This document shows, piece by piece, positions 20,153 to 28,296 of a stretch of DNA of 64,000 bases. The notes below the pieces were generated by a model, which was not told the DNA's origin, did not search any database, and saw nothing but the letters and a program-made list of their open reading frames with translations. Location: NCBI RefSeq assembly GCF_024611995.1, contig NZ_CP102509.1, forward strand, positions 1,674,001-1,738,000. Reading direction: 5' to 3'. Within the stretch, counting starts at the first letter, position 1. Every line of letters begins with the position of its first letter. Position numbers and translations under genes: made by a program. The DNA comes from Streptomyces sp. NBC_00162. Lineage in GTDB: Bacteria > Actinomycetota > Actinomycetes > Streptomycetales > Streptomycetaceae.

Positions 20153-20293
20153 CGCTCATGCCTCCTGTACCGAGAACCCCCGCCCCCGAACGAGGCGATT
20201 GTGGTGCTCGGTCCTGACGCAGGGCGACAACCGACACGGCTGCGGACGGGTGACACGCGGGTCTTTGACCACGCGGGAGCCCCTGGCCGACGC

Positions 20294-21127
20294 TTAGGCC
20301 TCCTCCTCCGCCAGACCGGTGACCTGCTGTACGTGCAGCAGGCTCGGCGTGGCGAGTACCTCGTGCAGCTGCTGGAAGATCCGGCGCGCGGCGACCGCGT
20401 TCCAGTCCGCGGGGAGGAGCTCTCCGGGCAGGCCGGGATCGAGGTAGGGCAGTCGGCGCCATTGGGTGAGCATCGGGACGTAGTGGCGGAAGGCCTCGGC
20501 GCCGTCGATGTCGCGCTGCTGCTCGAGTCCGGCGGCGACGGGGCCGTACGCATCGGTGAACGTGGCGTACTGCGCCTGGATCGCCGGGAAGTCCCACCAC
20601 GAGCTGACCGTCTCGGGCAGGTCGCTGAACGCGGCGTAGTCCGCGGCGAACAGATGCACGTAGTCGCTGAGTCCGAGCCGGATCAGCATGTCACGGGCGT
20701 CGCCGAGGAGCCGGCCGGGTGCCAGCCACACACCGGGGGCGATATTGCCGAAGCCGAGCCAGGTCAGCCGGGTGCGCAGCTGGTAGCGGTACGACCGCTC
20801 GGACTCGGGTACCGAGAAGACGGCCATCGCCCAGCCGTCGCTCAGCTTGGCCGGTTCCAGGCTGCCGAAGATGCGCCGGTCACCCTCGTCGAAGACGGGT
20901 CGCGCGCCCGGGCTCAGCCGGTAGCCGGTGGCGCCGCGGCGCTCCGGTTCGAGTACGCCCTTCTTCTTGAGCCGGGAGATCGCCGAGCGCGCCGCCGGGC
21001 CGTCGACGTCCAGTTCGGACATCAGGGTGATCAGGTCGGCAACCGAGATCCAGCCGCCGAGGCGGCGCAGGAACGCCCCGTAGACCGTGTTGATCAACGA
21101 GCTGGGCCTGAGGGGACTGTCCGCCAT
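20294..21127 (-). CDS. PaaX-family transcriptional regulator
   Basis: A 277-residue protein with the PaaX winged helix (LINTVYGAFLRRLGGW, then SAISRLKKKGVLEPERRG) and PaaX central and C-terminal domains (WLAPGRLL, SWWDF). PaaX proteins repress aromatic catabolism and are released by aryl-CoA thioesters. It lies downstream of the salicylate/gentisate genes on the same strand, and salicylyl-CoA would be a natural ligand. It could also control the exported-protein/LodB pair 141 bases downstream. Confidence 0.88.
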   Translation of the reverse strand: MADSPLRPSSLINTVYGAFLRRLGGWISVADLITLMSELDVDGPAARSAISRLKKKGVLEPERRGATGYRLSPGARPVFDEGDRRIFGSLEPAKLSDGWAMAVFSVPESERSYRYQLRTRLTWLGFGNIAPGVWLAPGRLLGDARDMLIRLGLSDYVHLFAADYAAFSDLPETVSSWWDFPAIQAQYATFTDAYGPVAAGLEQQRDIDGAEAFRHYVPMLTQWRRLPYLDPGLPGELLPADWNAVAARRIFQQLHEVLATPSLLHVQQVTGLAEEEA

Positions 21128-21239
21128 GATCGCCTTCCGTCGTACGCGGTCGCGATCCTACCGAGCCGGGCGGTCGGGGCACCGTCCAGGTCCGGTTGAC
21201 GGCAGTCCGGGCGTGCGACGACGGGGCGGCGCGCCGCCT

Positions 21240-22019
21240 TCATTCCGCGTAGGCGCCGGACAGGAGATGGCCCGCTCCGGGGGCCACCGCCGGAAGGTCC
21301 AGGGCGCGCAGCATCTGGTGGGCCGTGCACACGGCCGCCGAGACCACGGGCTTGCCGAGGAGCTGTTCGGCTTCCTCGATGGCGCCCAGCGAGGGCATCT
21401 GGACACAGGCGGAGAGCACGAAGGCGTCGGCGTCGCTGTGGTCCAGGGCCTTGGCGAGCCCGGGCAGGCGCGCCGGATCGTGTGCGGCTACGTCGAGGTT
21501 GTTGGGGATCTCCAGGGCCTGGTAGTCGAGCACCTCGATGCCCTCGTGGGTGAGGTAGTCGACGACGGTCTTCGTCAGCGGGCGCATGTACGGGGCGATG
21601 AGGGCGATCTTCTTCGCCCCGAGGGTCTGCAGGCCGTGGACGAGGGCTCCGGCGCTGGTGACGACGGGGGCGGGGGCGCCGTTCTCCACGGTACGAAGGT
21701 GCAGGCGCTCCTCGGAGGTGCGGTGGTAGCCGAGTCCCATGCTCATGATGGCGACGAGGCAGGCGTAGCCGAGGACGTCCACGTGCGCGTCCGAGAGCTC
21801 GACGGCACACCGGTCGGAGTCGGCGTCCATGGCCTTCAGCTGCTCCGGGGTCACATGGGTCATGCGCATCCGGCTGGAGTGGAAGGTGAAGCGCTCCGGC
21901 GCGATGGACTCCCGGGCGCGCAGGATCGCCGGGACCTCGGTCTCCATCGTGACGTTGGAGCTCGGCACGATCTGGCCGATGCGGTAGGTACGGGCGGCGG
22001 GGCGGGCGGGATGGGTCAT
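21240..22019 (-). CDS. Maleate cis-trans isomerase
   Basis: A 259-residue member of the Asp/Glu racemase superfamily. It shows the maleate-isomerase pattern: QIVPSSNVTMETE at the N-terminus, the first catalytic Cys in LGYACLVA and the second in LSACVQMPS. It converts maleate to fumarate. Next to a gentisate dioxygenase and an FAA-family hydrolase this completes a route from maleylpyruvate to fumarate and pyruvate. It follows the hydrolase stop by nine bases. Confidence 0.85.
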   Translation of the reverse strand: MTHPARPAARTYRIGQIVPSSNVTMETEVPAILRARESIAPERFTFHSSRMRMTHVTPEQLKAMDADSDRCAVELSDAHVDVLGYACLVAIMSMGLGYHRTSEERLHLRTVENGAPAPVVTSAGALVHGLQTLGAKKIALIAPYMRPLTKTVVDYLTHEGIEVLDYQALEIPNNLDVAAHDPARLPGLAKALDHSDADAFVLSACVQMPSLGAIEEAEQLLGKPVVSAAVCTAHQMLRALDLPAVAPGAGHLLSGAYAE

Positions 22020-22028
22020 GATCGCTCC

Positions 22029-22934
22029 TCAGCGGGCGTCGACGACGGGGTTGGTGAGGGTGCCGATGCCTTCGACGGTGGCCTCGACGGTGTCGCCGGG
22101 GTGCAGGAACTCGGGCGGGACCATGCCGGCTCCCACTCCCGCGGGCGATCCGGTGGCGATGACGTCTCCGGGTTCGAGGGTGACGCCGGAGGAGATGTCG
22201 GCGATGAGACGGGCGATGGGGAAGAGCATGTGGCGGGTGTTCGACTTCTGCTTGGTGACGCCGTTGACGCGCAGCGAGAGGTCGAGGTCCATCGGGTCGG
22301 GGATCTCGTCGGCCGTGACGACGGCGGGGCCGAAGGGGGCGTAGGAGTCCTGGCCCTTGGAGAAGAACCACTGGCCGGAGCGGCGCTGGTCGCGGGCGCT
22401 GATGTCGTTGACGATGCTGAAGCCGAAGATGTGGTCGTAGGCCTCCTCCTCGCTCACCTTGAAGGCGGTGCGGCCGATGACGACGGCCAGTTCGCACTCC
22501 CAGTCCAGCTGCGTGGTCAGGTCCGCGTTGTGCAGGATCGGCTGACCGGGGCCGGTGACGGCCGTGGCGGGCTTGCTGAAGAGCACGGGGCGCGAGGGGC
22601 GCTCCTTGTCGGTGTCCAGGCTGCGGCTGGACTCCTCGACGTGCTCGACGTAGTTCAGTCCGACGCCGATGATCTTGCCGGGGCGCAGCGGGGCCCGCAG
22701 CGACACCTCGTCGAGCCGGTGCACGGCATCGGACGGCCACGCCGCGGGCCCGCCGGCCAGCAGGCCGCGCGCGGCGTCCTGGGCGGCCGCACCGGCCTGG
22801 ATGAACGACAGGAGGTCCAGCGGCAGTTGTACGCCGGCCAGGCCGGCCAGGGTGGCGAGGTCGACGACGAGGTCGTCGGCCTGTGCCCCGAGGCGGAGGG
22901 GCGAATCGTTGAGGGTGTAGGTGACCAGCCGCAT
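22029..22934 (-). CDS. Fumarylacetoacetate-hydrolase family protein, probable maleylpyruvate hydrolase
   Basis: A 301-residue protein from ATG 22934 with AAGGAG four bases upstream. The FAH catalytic domain is clear: GVGLNYVEH, metal-binding ECELAVVIG, NDISARDQ and TGSPAGVG. The family hydrolyses acylpyruvates with Mg2+. Beside gentisate dioxygenase and maleate isomerase, the expected reaction is maleylpyruvate to maleate plus pyruvate. A fumarylpyruvate hydrolase role would need a maleylpyruvate isomerase, and none is encoded nearby. Confidence 0.85.
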   Translation of the reverse strand: MRLVTYTLNDSPLRLGAQADDLVVDLATLAGLAGVQLPLDLLSFIQAGAAAQDAARGLLAGGPAAWPSDAVHRLDEVSLRAPLRPGKIIGVGLNYVEHVEESSRSLDTDKERPSRPVLFSKPATAVTGPGQPILHNADLTTQLDWECELAVVIGRTAFKVSEEEAYDHIFGFSIVNDISARDQRRSGQWFFSKGQDSYAPFGPAVVTADEIPDPMDLDLSLRVNGVTKQKSNTRHMLFPIARLIADISSGVTLEPGDVIATGSPAGVGAGMVPPEFLHPGDTVEATVEGIGTLTNPVVDAR

Positions 22935-22986
22935 GGGTGCTCCTTGCAGGTGAAGGGGAAGAGGAAGAGGGGTGTTGCGGAGGGGT

Positions 22987-23024
22987 GGGGCGGCGGCGGA
23001 ACTCAGGTGCTCCACCGCCGCCCC
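22987..23024. terminator. Hairpin upstream of the FAA-family hydrolase
   Basis: Arms GGGGCGGCGG (22987-22996) and CCGCCGCCCC (23015-23024), loop of 18. It is a second hairpin in the gap after the gentisate dioxygenase; it may end transcription or protect the RNA. Confidence 0.4.
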
Positions 23025-23066
23025 GGACCGGGGCGGTACGGGGCAGGAAGCCGTGGCCGGCCCGGT

Positions 23067-23121
23067 GCTCCGCCGTACCCGGCGCCGGTGTCAGGGCCGG
23101 CGGCGTCGGGTACGGCGGAGC
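23067..23121. terminator. Strong 15-bp hairpin just after gentisate dioxygenase stop
   Basis: GCTCCGCCGTACCCG (23067-23081) pairs perfectly with CGGGTACGGCGGAGC (23107-23121), with further pairing inside. It begins four bases beyond the dioxygenase stop at 23125, within a run of same-strand pathway genes, so the hydrolase and isomerase may be expressed at a lower level or from their own promoter. Confidence 0.65.
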
Positions 23122-23124
23122 AGT

Positions 23125-24237
23125 TCAGGCGGTGGGCTGGTGCCCGCCGTTGTCGGTGTACGCCTCTTCTCGGTGGAAGCCGAGCGAGCGCATGACGGGG
23201 AAGTCGTTGAAGGAGAACAGGCAGGCGTCCTCGGATTGGTCGAGGTTGTGGTGCTCGTGCCAGGCCCAGGAGGGCACGCAGAACATGTCACCCTGCTGCC
23301 ACTCGAAACGCTGTCCGGCGATCACCGAGACCCCGCGTCCCTTGGCGGCGGTGTAGATGACCGACCCGGTGTGGCGGTGGGCCAGGGTGGCCTGGCCGGG
23401 CCGCAGGAGCTGCATGTGGGCGCCCATGGTGGGCATGACCGAGCCGCCGGTGACCGGGTTGGTGTACTCCGCGATCACGCCGTCGTACGGGGATCCCTCG
23501 GTGGCCTTGGCCAGGCCCAGCAGCGCCTCGTAGGTGGGCTCCCAGGGGAACGCGAGCAGTGGCGAGTAGGGCCTGGTCCACTTCTCCACGCCGTAGGGCA
23601 GGAGGTTCGCGCCGTAGGTCAGCACCGAGGAGTTGATGACCTTTCCGGGGGTCTGGTACAGCTCGGGGTGGACCTCGTAGAACCCGGCGTCGAGTGCGTT
23701 GACCAGCGGGATGTCGAGTCCGTCCTGCCAGATGACGGGCGCGTCGTCGGCTTCGTTGCCGTGTTCGTGCCAGGTGCCGTTGGGGGTGATGGCGAAGTCA
23801 CCGGGGCCCACCTTCAGCTTCTGGCCGTCGACGATGGTCCAGGCGCCCGTGCCCTCGTGGACGAAGCGCAGGGCCGCGGCCTGGTGGCGGTGGGCGGTCA
23901 TGGCCTCCCCGGGTCCCATGATCTGCAGGCCGGTGTAGAGGAGCCCGACGGCGGCGCTGACGTCCTTGCGGCCGGGGTTGACGAGCATGACCACGCGGCG
24001 GCCGGCGTCGTCGGCCTTGACGAGGTCGAGGGCCTTGCGGACCAGGGGCCGCAGCTCGCTGTAGCGCCACAGCACGGGTACGGACTTGGGCTGCGGGTAC
24101 CAGGGCTCGATTTCGTTGGCGACGGTCCACAGCGCGCCGGCTTCGAGCTGGGCGAGTTCGCCGTAGAACGCGGCGAGTTCAGGGGAGTCGGATACCCGTG
24201 CTCGGCCCAGTCGGCTGTCGTCGTACTCGGTGGTCAT
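23125..24237 (-). CDS. Gentisate 1,2-dioxygenase (bicupin)
   Basis: A 370-residue protein from ATG 24237, which overlaps the nitrilase stop (ATGA). The N-terminal cupin has AHRHQAAALRFVHEG and later WHEHGNE; the C-terminal cupin has LAHRHTGSVIYTAAKG and WHEHHNL. These His residues are the iron ligands of gentisate and 1-hydroxy-2-naphthoate dioxygenases. It opens the ring of gentisate to maleylpyruvate with O2. An upstream in-frame start exists but would lie inside the nitrilase gene. Confidence 0.88.
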   Translation of the reverse strand: MTTEYDDSRLGRARVSDSPELAAFYGELAQLEAGALWTVANEIEPWYPQPKSVPVLWRYSELRPLVRKALDLVKADDAGRRVVMLVNPGRKDVSAAVGLLYTGLQIMGPGEAMTAHRHQAAALRFVHEGTGAWTIVDGQKLKVGPGDFAITPNGTWHEHGNEADDAPVIWQDGLDIPLVNALDAGFYEVHPELYQTPGKVINSSVLTYGANLLPYGVEKWTRPYSPLLAFPWEPTYEALLGLAKATEGSPYDGVIAEYTNPVTGGSVMPTMGAHMQLLRPGQATLAHRHTGSVIYTAAKGRGVSVIAGQRFEWQQGDMFCVPSWAWHEHHNLDQSEDACLFSFNDFPVMRSLGFHREEAYTDNGGHQPTA

Positions 24238-25268
24238 GCGTCCTCCTTCGTGATGCCGGTGATGCCTGTGATGTCGGTGGAGAGGGGTGCCGGGGTGTGC
24301 GCCGGGTCCGTCGCGAAGGTCACCGGGGTGCGGGGGCGGTTGTCGACGTGGAGCTGGAAGACGTCGAAGCGGTTGTAGTGGCCGACGATGTCGTGCATCT
24401 GCTTGGGCTGGATGCACCGGGCCAGGTCGATCTCGGCGTAGACGATGCCTTCGTCGTCGACGAGCGGTTCGGTGACCGGGCGGCCGTCGGGGCCGAAGAT
24501 CCCGGACAGGGCGCTGCGCGGGCGGGTGAACTGTTTGCGCAGCTCCTCGTCGTCCCCGGCGATGGCGTCGACGATCTCCGGGGAGATGGTCGAGCAGGCG
24601 ACGACGGAGAAGACCTTGCCCTCGAAGCTGTGGGCGGCGGTGCGGACGGCGATGGCCTCGGCCATGTCGTAGTCGGCCGGTGCCACCGGCAGGGCGATGT
24701 AGCAGGAGGCGTGGACCAGTTCACCCTGGGCGAGGAGCGTGAAACGGGCGAGGGTGTTGGTGTTCTCGCCGCAGGCCAGGGCCCCCAGCGGGCCGACGGG
24801 CGTCTGGTGCACCTTGAGCGAACTGCCGTCCCCGCCGGTCCAGGTGAGCTTCTCGGCCCAGGTGGGCACCAGTTTGCGGTGGACTCCGAGGAGTGCGCCG
24901 TCCGGGCCGATGGTGAGCAGGGTGTTGTAGAGGACGCCGAGGCTGTGCGGGCCGCGCTCGTTGACGCCGATGACGAGGACGACACCGTACTGGCGGGCGG
25001 CGGCGCGCAGTTGGTCCACGTACGGGCCGGGGACGTCGATGGCCGAGCGGTAGAGGCGCTCGAACCAGGGCGAGCCCTGGACGGGGTTCATGGTCCAGTT
25101 CCAGTACGGGTATCCGGGGACGAATACCTCGGGGAAGACGACCAGTTCGGCGCCGCCCGCCGCCGCCTGCGCGATGAGCTCGATCGCCTTGTCTACGGTC
25201 GCCGCCGCGTCCAGGTACACGGGGGCGGCCTGTACGGCCGCGGCGGTGAAGCGTGGCAGATTGTCCAT
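24234..25268 (-). CDS. Nitrilase
   Basis: A 344-residue CN-hydrolase. The catalytic triad is visible: Glu in VVFPEVFVPGYPYWNW, Lys in HRKLVPTWAEKL, and Cys in LACGENTNTL. The FPEVFVPGYPYW segment is typical of true nitrilases rather than amidases. It turns a nitrile directly to the acid plus ammonia. The stop overlaps the gentisate dioxygenase start, so it is coupled to ring cleavage. It starts 20 bases after the hydroxylase stop. A substrate such as an aromatic nitrile feeding the salicylate route is inference. Confidence 0.85.
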   Translation of the reverse strand: MDNLPRFTAAAVQAAPVYLDAAATVDKAIELIAQAAAGGAELVVFPEVFVPGYPYWNWTMNPVQGSPWFERLYRSAIDVPGPYVDQLRAAARQYGVVLVIGVNERGPHSLGVLYNTLLTIGPDGALLGVHRKLVPTWAEKLTWTGGDGSSLKVHQTPVGPLGALACGENTNTLARFTLLAQGELVHASCYIALPVAPADYDMAEAIAVRTAAHSFEGKVFSVVACSTISPEIVDAIAGDDEELRKQFTRPRSALSGIFGPDGRPVTEPLVDDEGIVYAEIDLARCIQPKQMHDIVGHYNRFDVFQLHVDNRPRTPVTFATDPAHTPAPLSTDITGITGITKEDA

Positions 25269-25288
25269 CGGTTCTCCAGGTCTCCAGG

Positions 25289-27684
25289 TCAGCGGGCGGC
25301 CGCGGCAGCGGCAGCGGGGACGTGCGGAACCCAGCGCTGGTGCACGGGGGCGGAAGCCTCGCGGAGCAGCTGGAGGCGGGGCGGAACGCGGTCGGTGCGC
25401 GCACCCGGCGGGCGGCCGCTGCCCGCCTTCCAGGAAGCGGGCCACGGCGCGGCCGGGCCGTGGTAACCCTGGGCGGCCGCGGCGTGCAGGGTCCACAGGG
25501 GGTCGTGGAGCTGGGCGCGGCCGACGGCGCACAGGTCGGCCCGGCCGGCCAGGATGATCGAGTTCACGTCGTCGTAGGTGGAGATCGCGCCGACGGCGAT
25601 GGTGGGGACCCCGGTGGCGTTGCGGATCAGGTCGGCGTACGGGGTCTGGTAGCTGCGGCCGTAGCGGGGCCGCTCGTGGGCGACGACCTCACCGGTGGAG
25701 ACGTCGATCGCGTCGGCGCCGGCCTCGCCCAGGGCGCGGGCGATCTCCACGGCGTCGGCCTCGCTGGTGCCGCCGTCGGCCCAGTCCGCGGCGGACACGC
25801 GGACCACGAGGGCCTTGCCCTCGGGCCAGACCGCGCGCACCGCGCGCAGCACTTCCAGGGGAAGCGCAGCCGGCCGGCGAGGCTCCCGCCGTACTCGTCC
25901 GTCCGCTCGTTGGTCAGCGGCGAGAGGAACCCGGACATCAAGTGGCCGTGGCCGTACTGGAGTTCCAGTGCGTCGAATCCGGCGCGGTGGGCGCGTTCGG
26001 CCGCGGCGACGAAATCGCGTGCGATCTCGTCCATGTCCTGCCGGGTCGCCTCCCGCGGGACCACGGCGCCCTCGGTCCAGGCCAGCGGGGAGGCGGCGAC
26101 GAGCGGCCACCCGTCGGCTCCGAGCGGGACGGATCTGCCGTCCGAGCGGGGCACGCTGGTCGCGGCGCGGCGGCCGGCGTGGGTGAGCTGGATGCCCAGG
26201 CAGGTGTCCGACTGGCCGTGCACGAAGCCGGCGATGCGCCGCCAGGCGGACTCCTGCTCGTCCGTGTAGAGGCCGGGGCAGCCGGGGGTGGCCCGGCCGT
26301 CCGCGCTGACCGCGGTCATTCCGGCGATGACGAGGCCGGATCCGCCCAGGGCCTGGGTGCTCAGGTGGACGAGTTCGAAGTCGCCCGGTACCCCCTCGCG
26401 CGCGGTGTAGAGCGCGGTGGGTGGTACGAGGACGCGGTTGCGCAGGTGCAGCCCGCCCAGCTGGAACGGGCGGAACATCGGCGGGACGGTGACGGCGGCG
26501 CCGGGCCGGGTGACCGTGAGCGGGCTCCCGTCGGAGTGCCAGGAGTCGACCGCGGTGGTGAACTCCTCGTCGCGTACGCGCAGGTTGTCGTAGGTGACGC
26601 GGCGGCTGCGGGTGAGGAGGTTGAAGGCGAACTGCGGGGGCTCCTGGGCCGTGTAGCGGCCGACGTTCTCGAACCATTCGAGGCTGGCCTGGGCGGCGCG
26701 CTGGGTGGATTCGACGACCGGCCGGCGTTCGGTCTCGTAGGCGGCGAGCGCCGAGGCCACGTCGGGCTGTTCGTGCAGGCAGGCGGCCAGGGCCAGGGAG
26801 TCCTCCATGGCGAGCTTGGTGCCGGAGCCGATGGAGAAGTGGGCGGTGTGGGCGGCGTCGCCGAGCAGGACTACGTTGCCGTGGCGCCAGGAGGCGTTGC
26901 GGACGGTCGTGAAGCGTATCCACTTCGAGGCGTTGGGGATCAGGCGGTGGCCGTCGAGGTGGCCGGCCAGGATCTCCTCGCACAGCCGCACGCTCGCCTC
27001 GTCGCTCTCGCCGCGGGCGAACTCCCGGTCGGCGAGGGCCTCGAAGCCCGCCCGCCGCCAGTCGTCCTCCGCGATCTCCACGATGAAGGTGCTGCGCTTG
27101 TCGTCGTACGGGTAGGCGTGGACCTGGATGCTGCCGAAGTCCCGCTTCTCGACGATGAAGGTGAACGCCTCGAAGACGCGGTCGGTGGACAGCCACATGT
27201 AGCGGCAGTGGCGCTCGTCCAGGTCCGGGCGGAAGCTCGCGGCATACGTCTCGCGGGCGGTGGAGCGGATTCCGTCCGCGGCGACCACGAGGTCGTAGCC
27301 GGCGGAGAGTTCCTCGACGGGCGGGGCCTCGGTGCCGTAGTGCACCCGCACCCCGAGCTCCGCGCAGCGCCTCTGCAGGATTTCCCGCAGCCGGTTGCGG
27401 TCCAGGGCGGCGAAGCCGTGGCCGCCGGAGACGTGGACCTCGCCGCCGTAGCGGACGTCGATGTCGCTCCACCGGGCGAACTCAGCGGACATGGCCGCGA
27501 ACACCGCGGGGTCGGCCTGCGCGATGCCGTCCAGCGTCTCGTCGGAGAAGACGACGCCGAAGCCGAACGCGTCGTCGCGGGCGTTGCGCTCCCAGACCGT
27601 GATCTCCCACTCCGGTGAGAGCTGCTGGGCCAGGGCCGCGAAGTACAACCCGCCGGGCCCTCCTCCGATGACTGCTACACGCAC
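25289..27684 (-). CDS. Fused FAD hydroxylase / OYE-type reductase, salicylyl-CoA 5-hydroxylase type, frame break at 25858-25861
   Basis: From GTG 27684, with AGGAGG six bases upstream. Residues 1-390 are a class-A FAD monooxygenase (VIGGGPGGLYFAALA, LLGDAAHTAHFSIGSGTKLA). Residues 400-780 are an old-yellow-enzyme barrel (VPPTALYT, GIQLTHAGRRA, DALELQYGHGHLMSGFLSP). The frame shifts in a run of four G at 25858-25861; one restored base gives 798 residues. This fusion is known for salicylyl-CoA 5-hydroxylases and 2-aminobenzoyl-CoA monooxygenase/reductases. With gentisate dioxygenase nearby, salicylyl-CoA to gentisyl-CoA is the best fit. Confidence 0.85.
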
Positions 27685-27708
27685 GGTGTTCCTCCTAGTG
27701 GTTCCGGA

Positions 27709-27748
27709 CAACAGAATATGTTGCAAATTTGGCGAGCGTCAAGAATGC
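27709..27748 (-). promoter_or_regulatory. Promoter of the hydroxylase-nitrilase-dioxygenase operon
   Basis: On the minus strand the -35 is TTGACG (27742-27737) and the -10 is ATATTC (27719-27714), spacer 17. An inverted repeat CAACA/TGTTG (27709-27723) covers the -10 and could be a repressor site. The motif from 27729 to 27748 is shared with the CoA-ligase promoter. Confidence 0.6.
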
Positions 27749-27778
27749 AGCACATCCTGTGTGGTGCGGTGCGTCGGA

Positions 27779-28275
27779 TCACGCGAAGAGCTCGGGGGAC
27801 TGCGGACCGGCCTTGGTGAGGACCTCGCGTACGTCATCGGGCCAGGCCGTGGATCCGGTGGCGCGCGAAGCCGAGTGGGCGATGACCATGCGCCCGCTCG
27901 CGGCCGGCTCCTCCCCTCGCCGTGGACGGTGAAGGCGTAGTGCAGGGAGCTGGTGCCGACCTTGACCACCTTCAGTTCGGTACGGACGGCCTCGCCGAAC
28001 CACAGCCGGGCCCGGTAGTCGGCCTCGAAGTGGACGCGGGGCGTACTGCCGAAGAGATGGGCCAGGCCCAGCCGGCGCAGCAGGACGGCCTCGGCCGCCT
28101 CGACCCAGCGCACCACGGTGGAGTGGTGGTAGTGGCCGGCCGCGTCCGTGTCGGGCCATTCGACGCGCCGCTCGACGACGACGCTGGGCAGGTTCTGCGC
28201 GAGGGCCTCGGGGCATCCGGCGGCGCAGCTGTCCGTCGCCGCGTAGACCGCCTGCCGCTCGTTGAAGGTGTCCAT
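27779..28275 (-). CDS. Hotdog-fold acyl-CoA thioesterase, frame break at 27913-27916
   Basis: A 4-hydroxybenzoyl-CoA-thioesterase-like protein: VEWPDTDAAGHYHHSTVVRW holds the catalytic Asp, followed by FGEAVRTELKVVKVG. The frame shifts in a run of four C (plus strand, 27913-27916); one restored base gives 165 residues ending VLTKAGPQSPELFA. It probably releases gentisate from gentisyl-CoA after hydroxylation. It starts 21 bases after the CoA ligase stop, so it is in that operon. Confidence 0.8.
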
Positions 28276-28296
28276 GGTCGTGCCTTTCGTGGGCTG

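Noticed and set aside
24532..24540. TGTTTGCGC, the half-site of the galactoside LacI operator
   Set aside because: It lies within the nitrilase coding region, has no matching other half, and is explained by codon choice.
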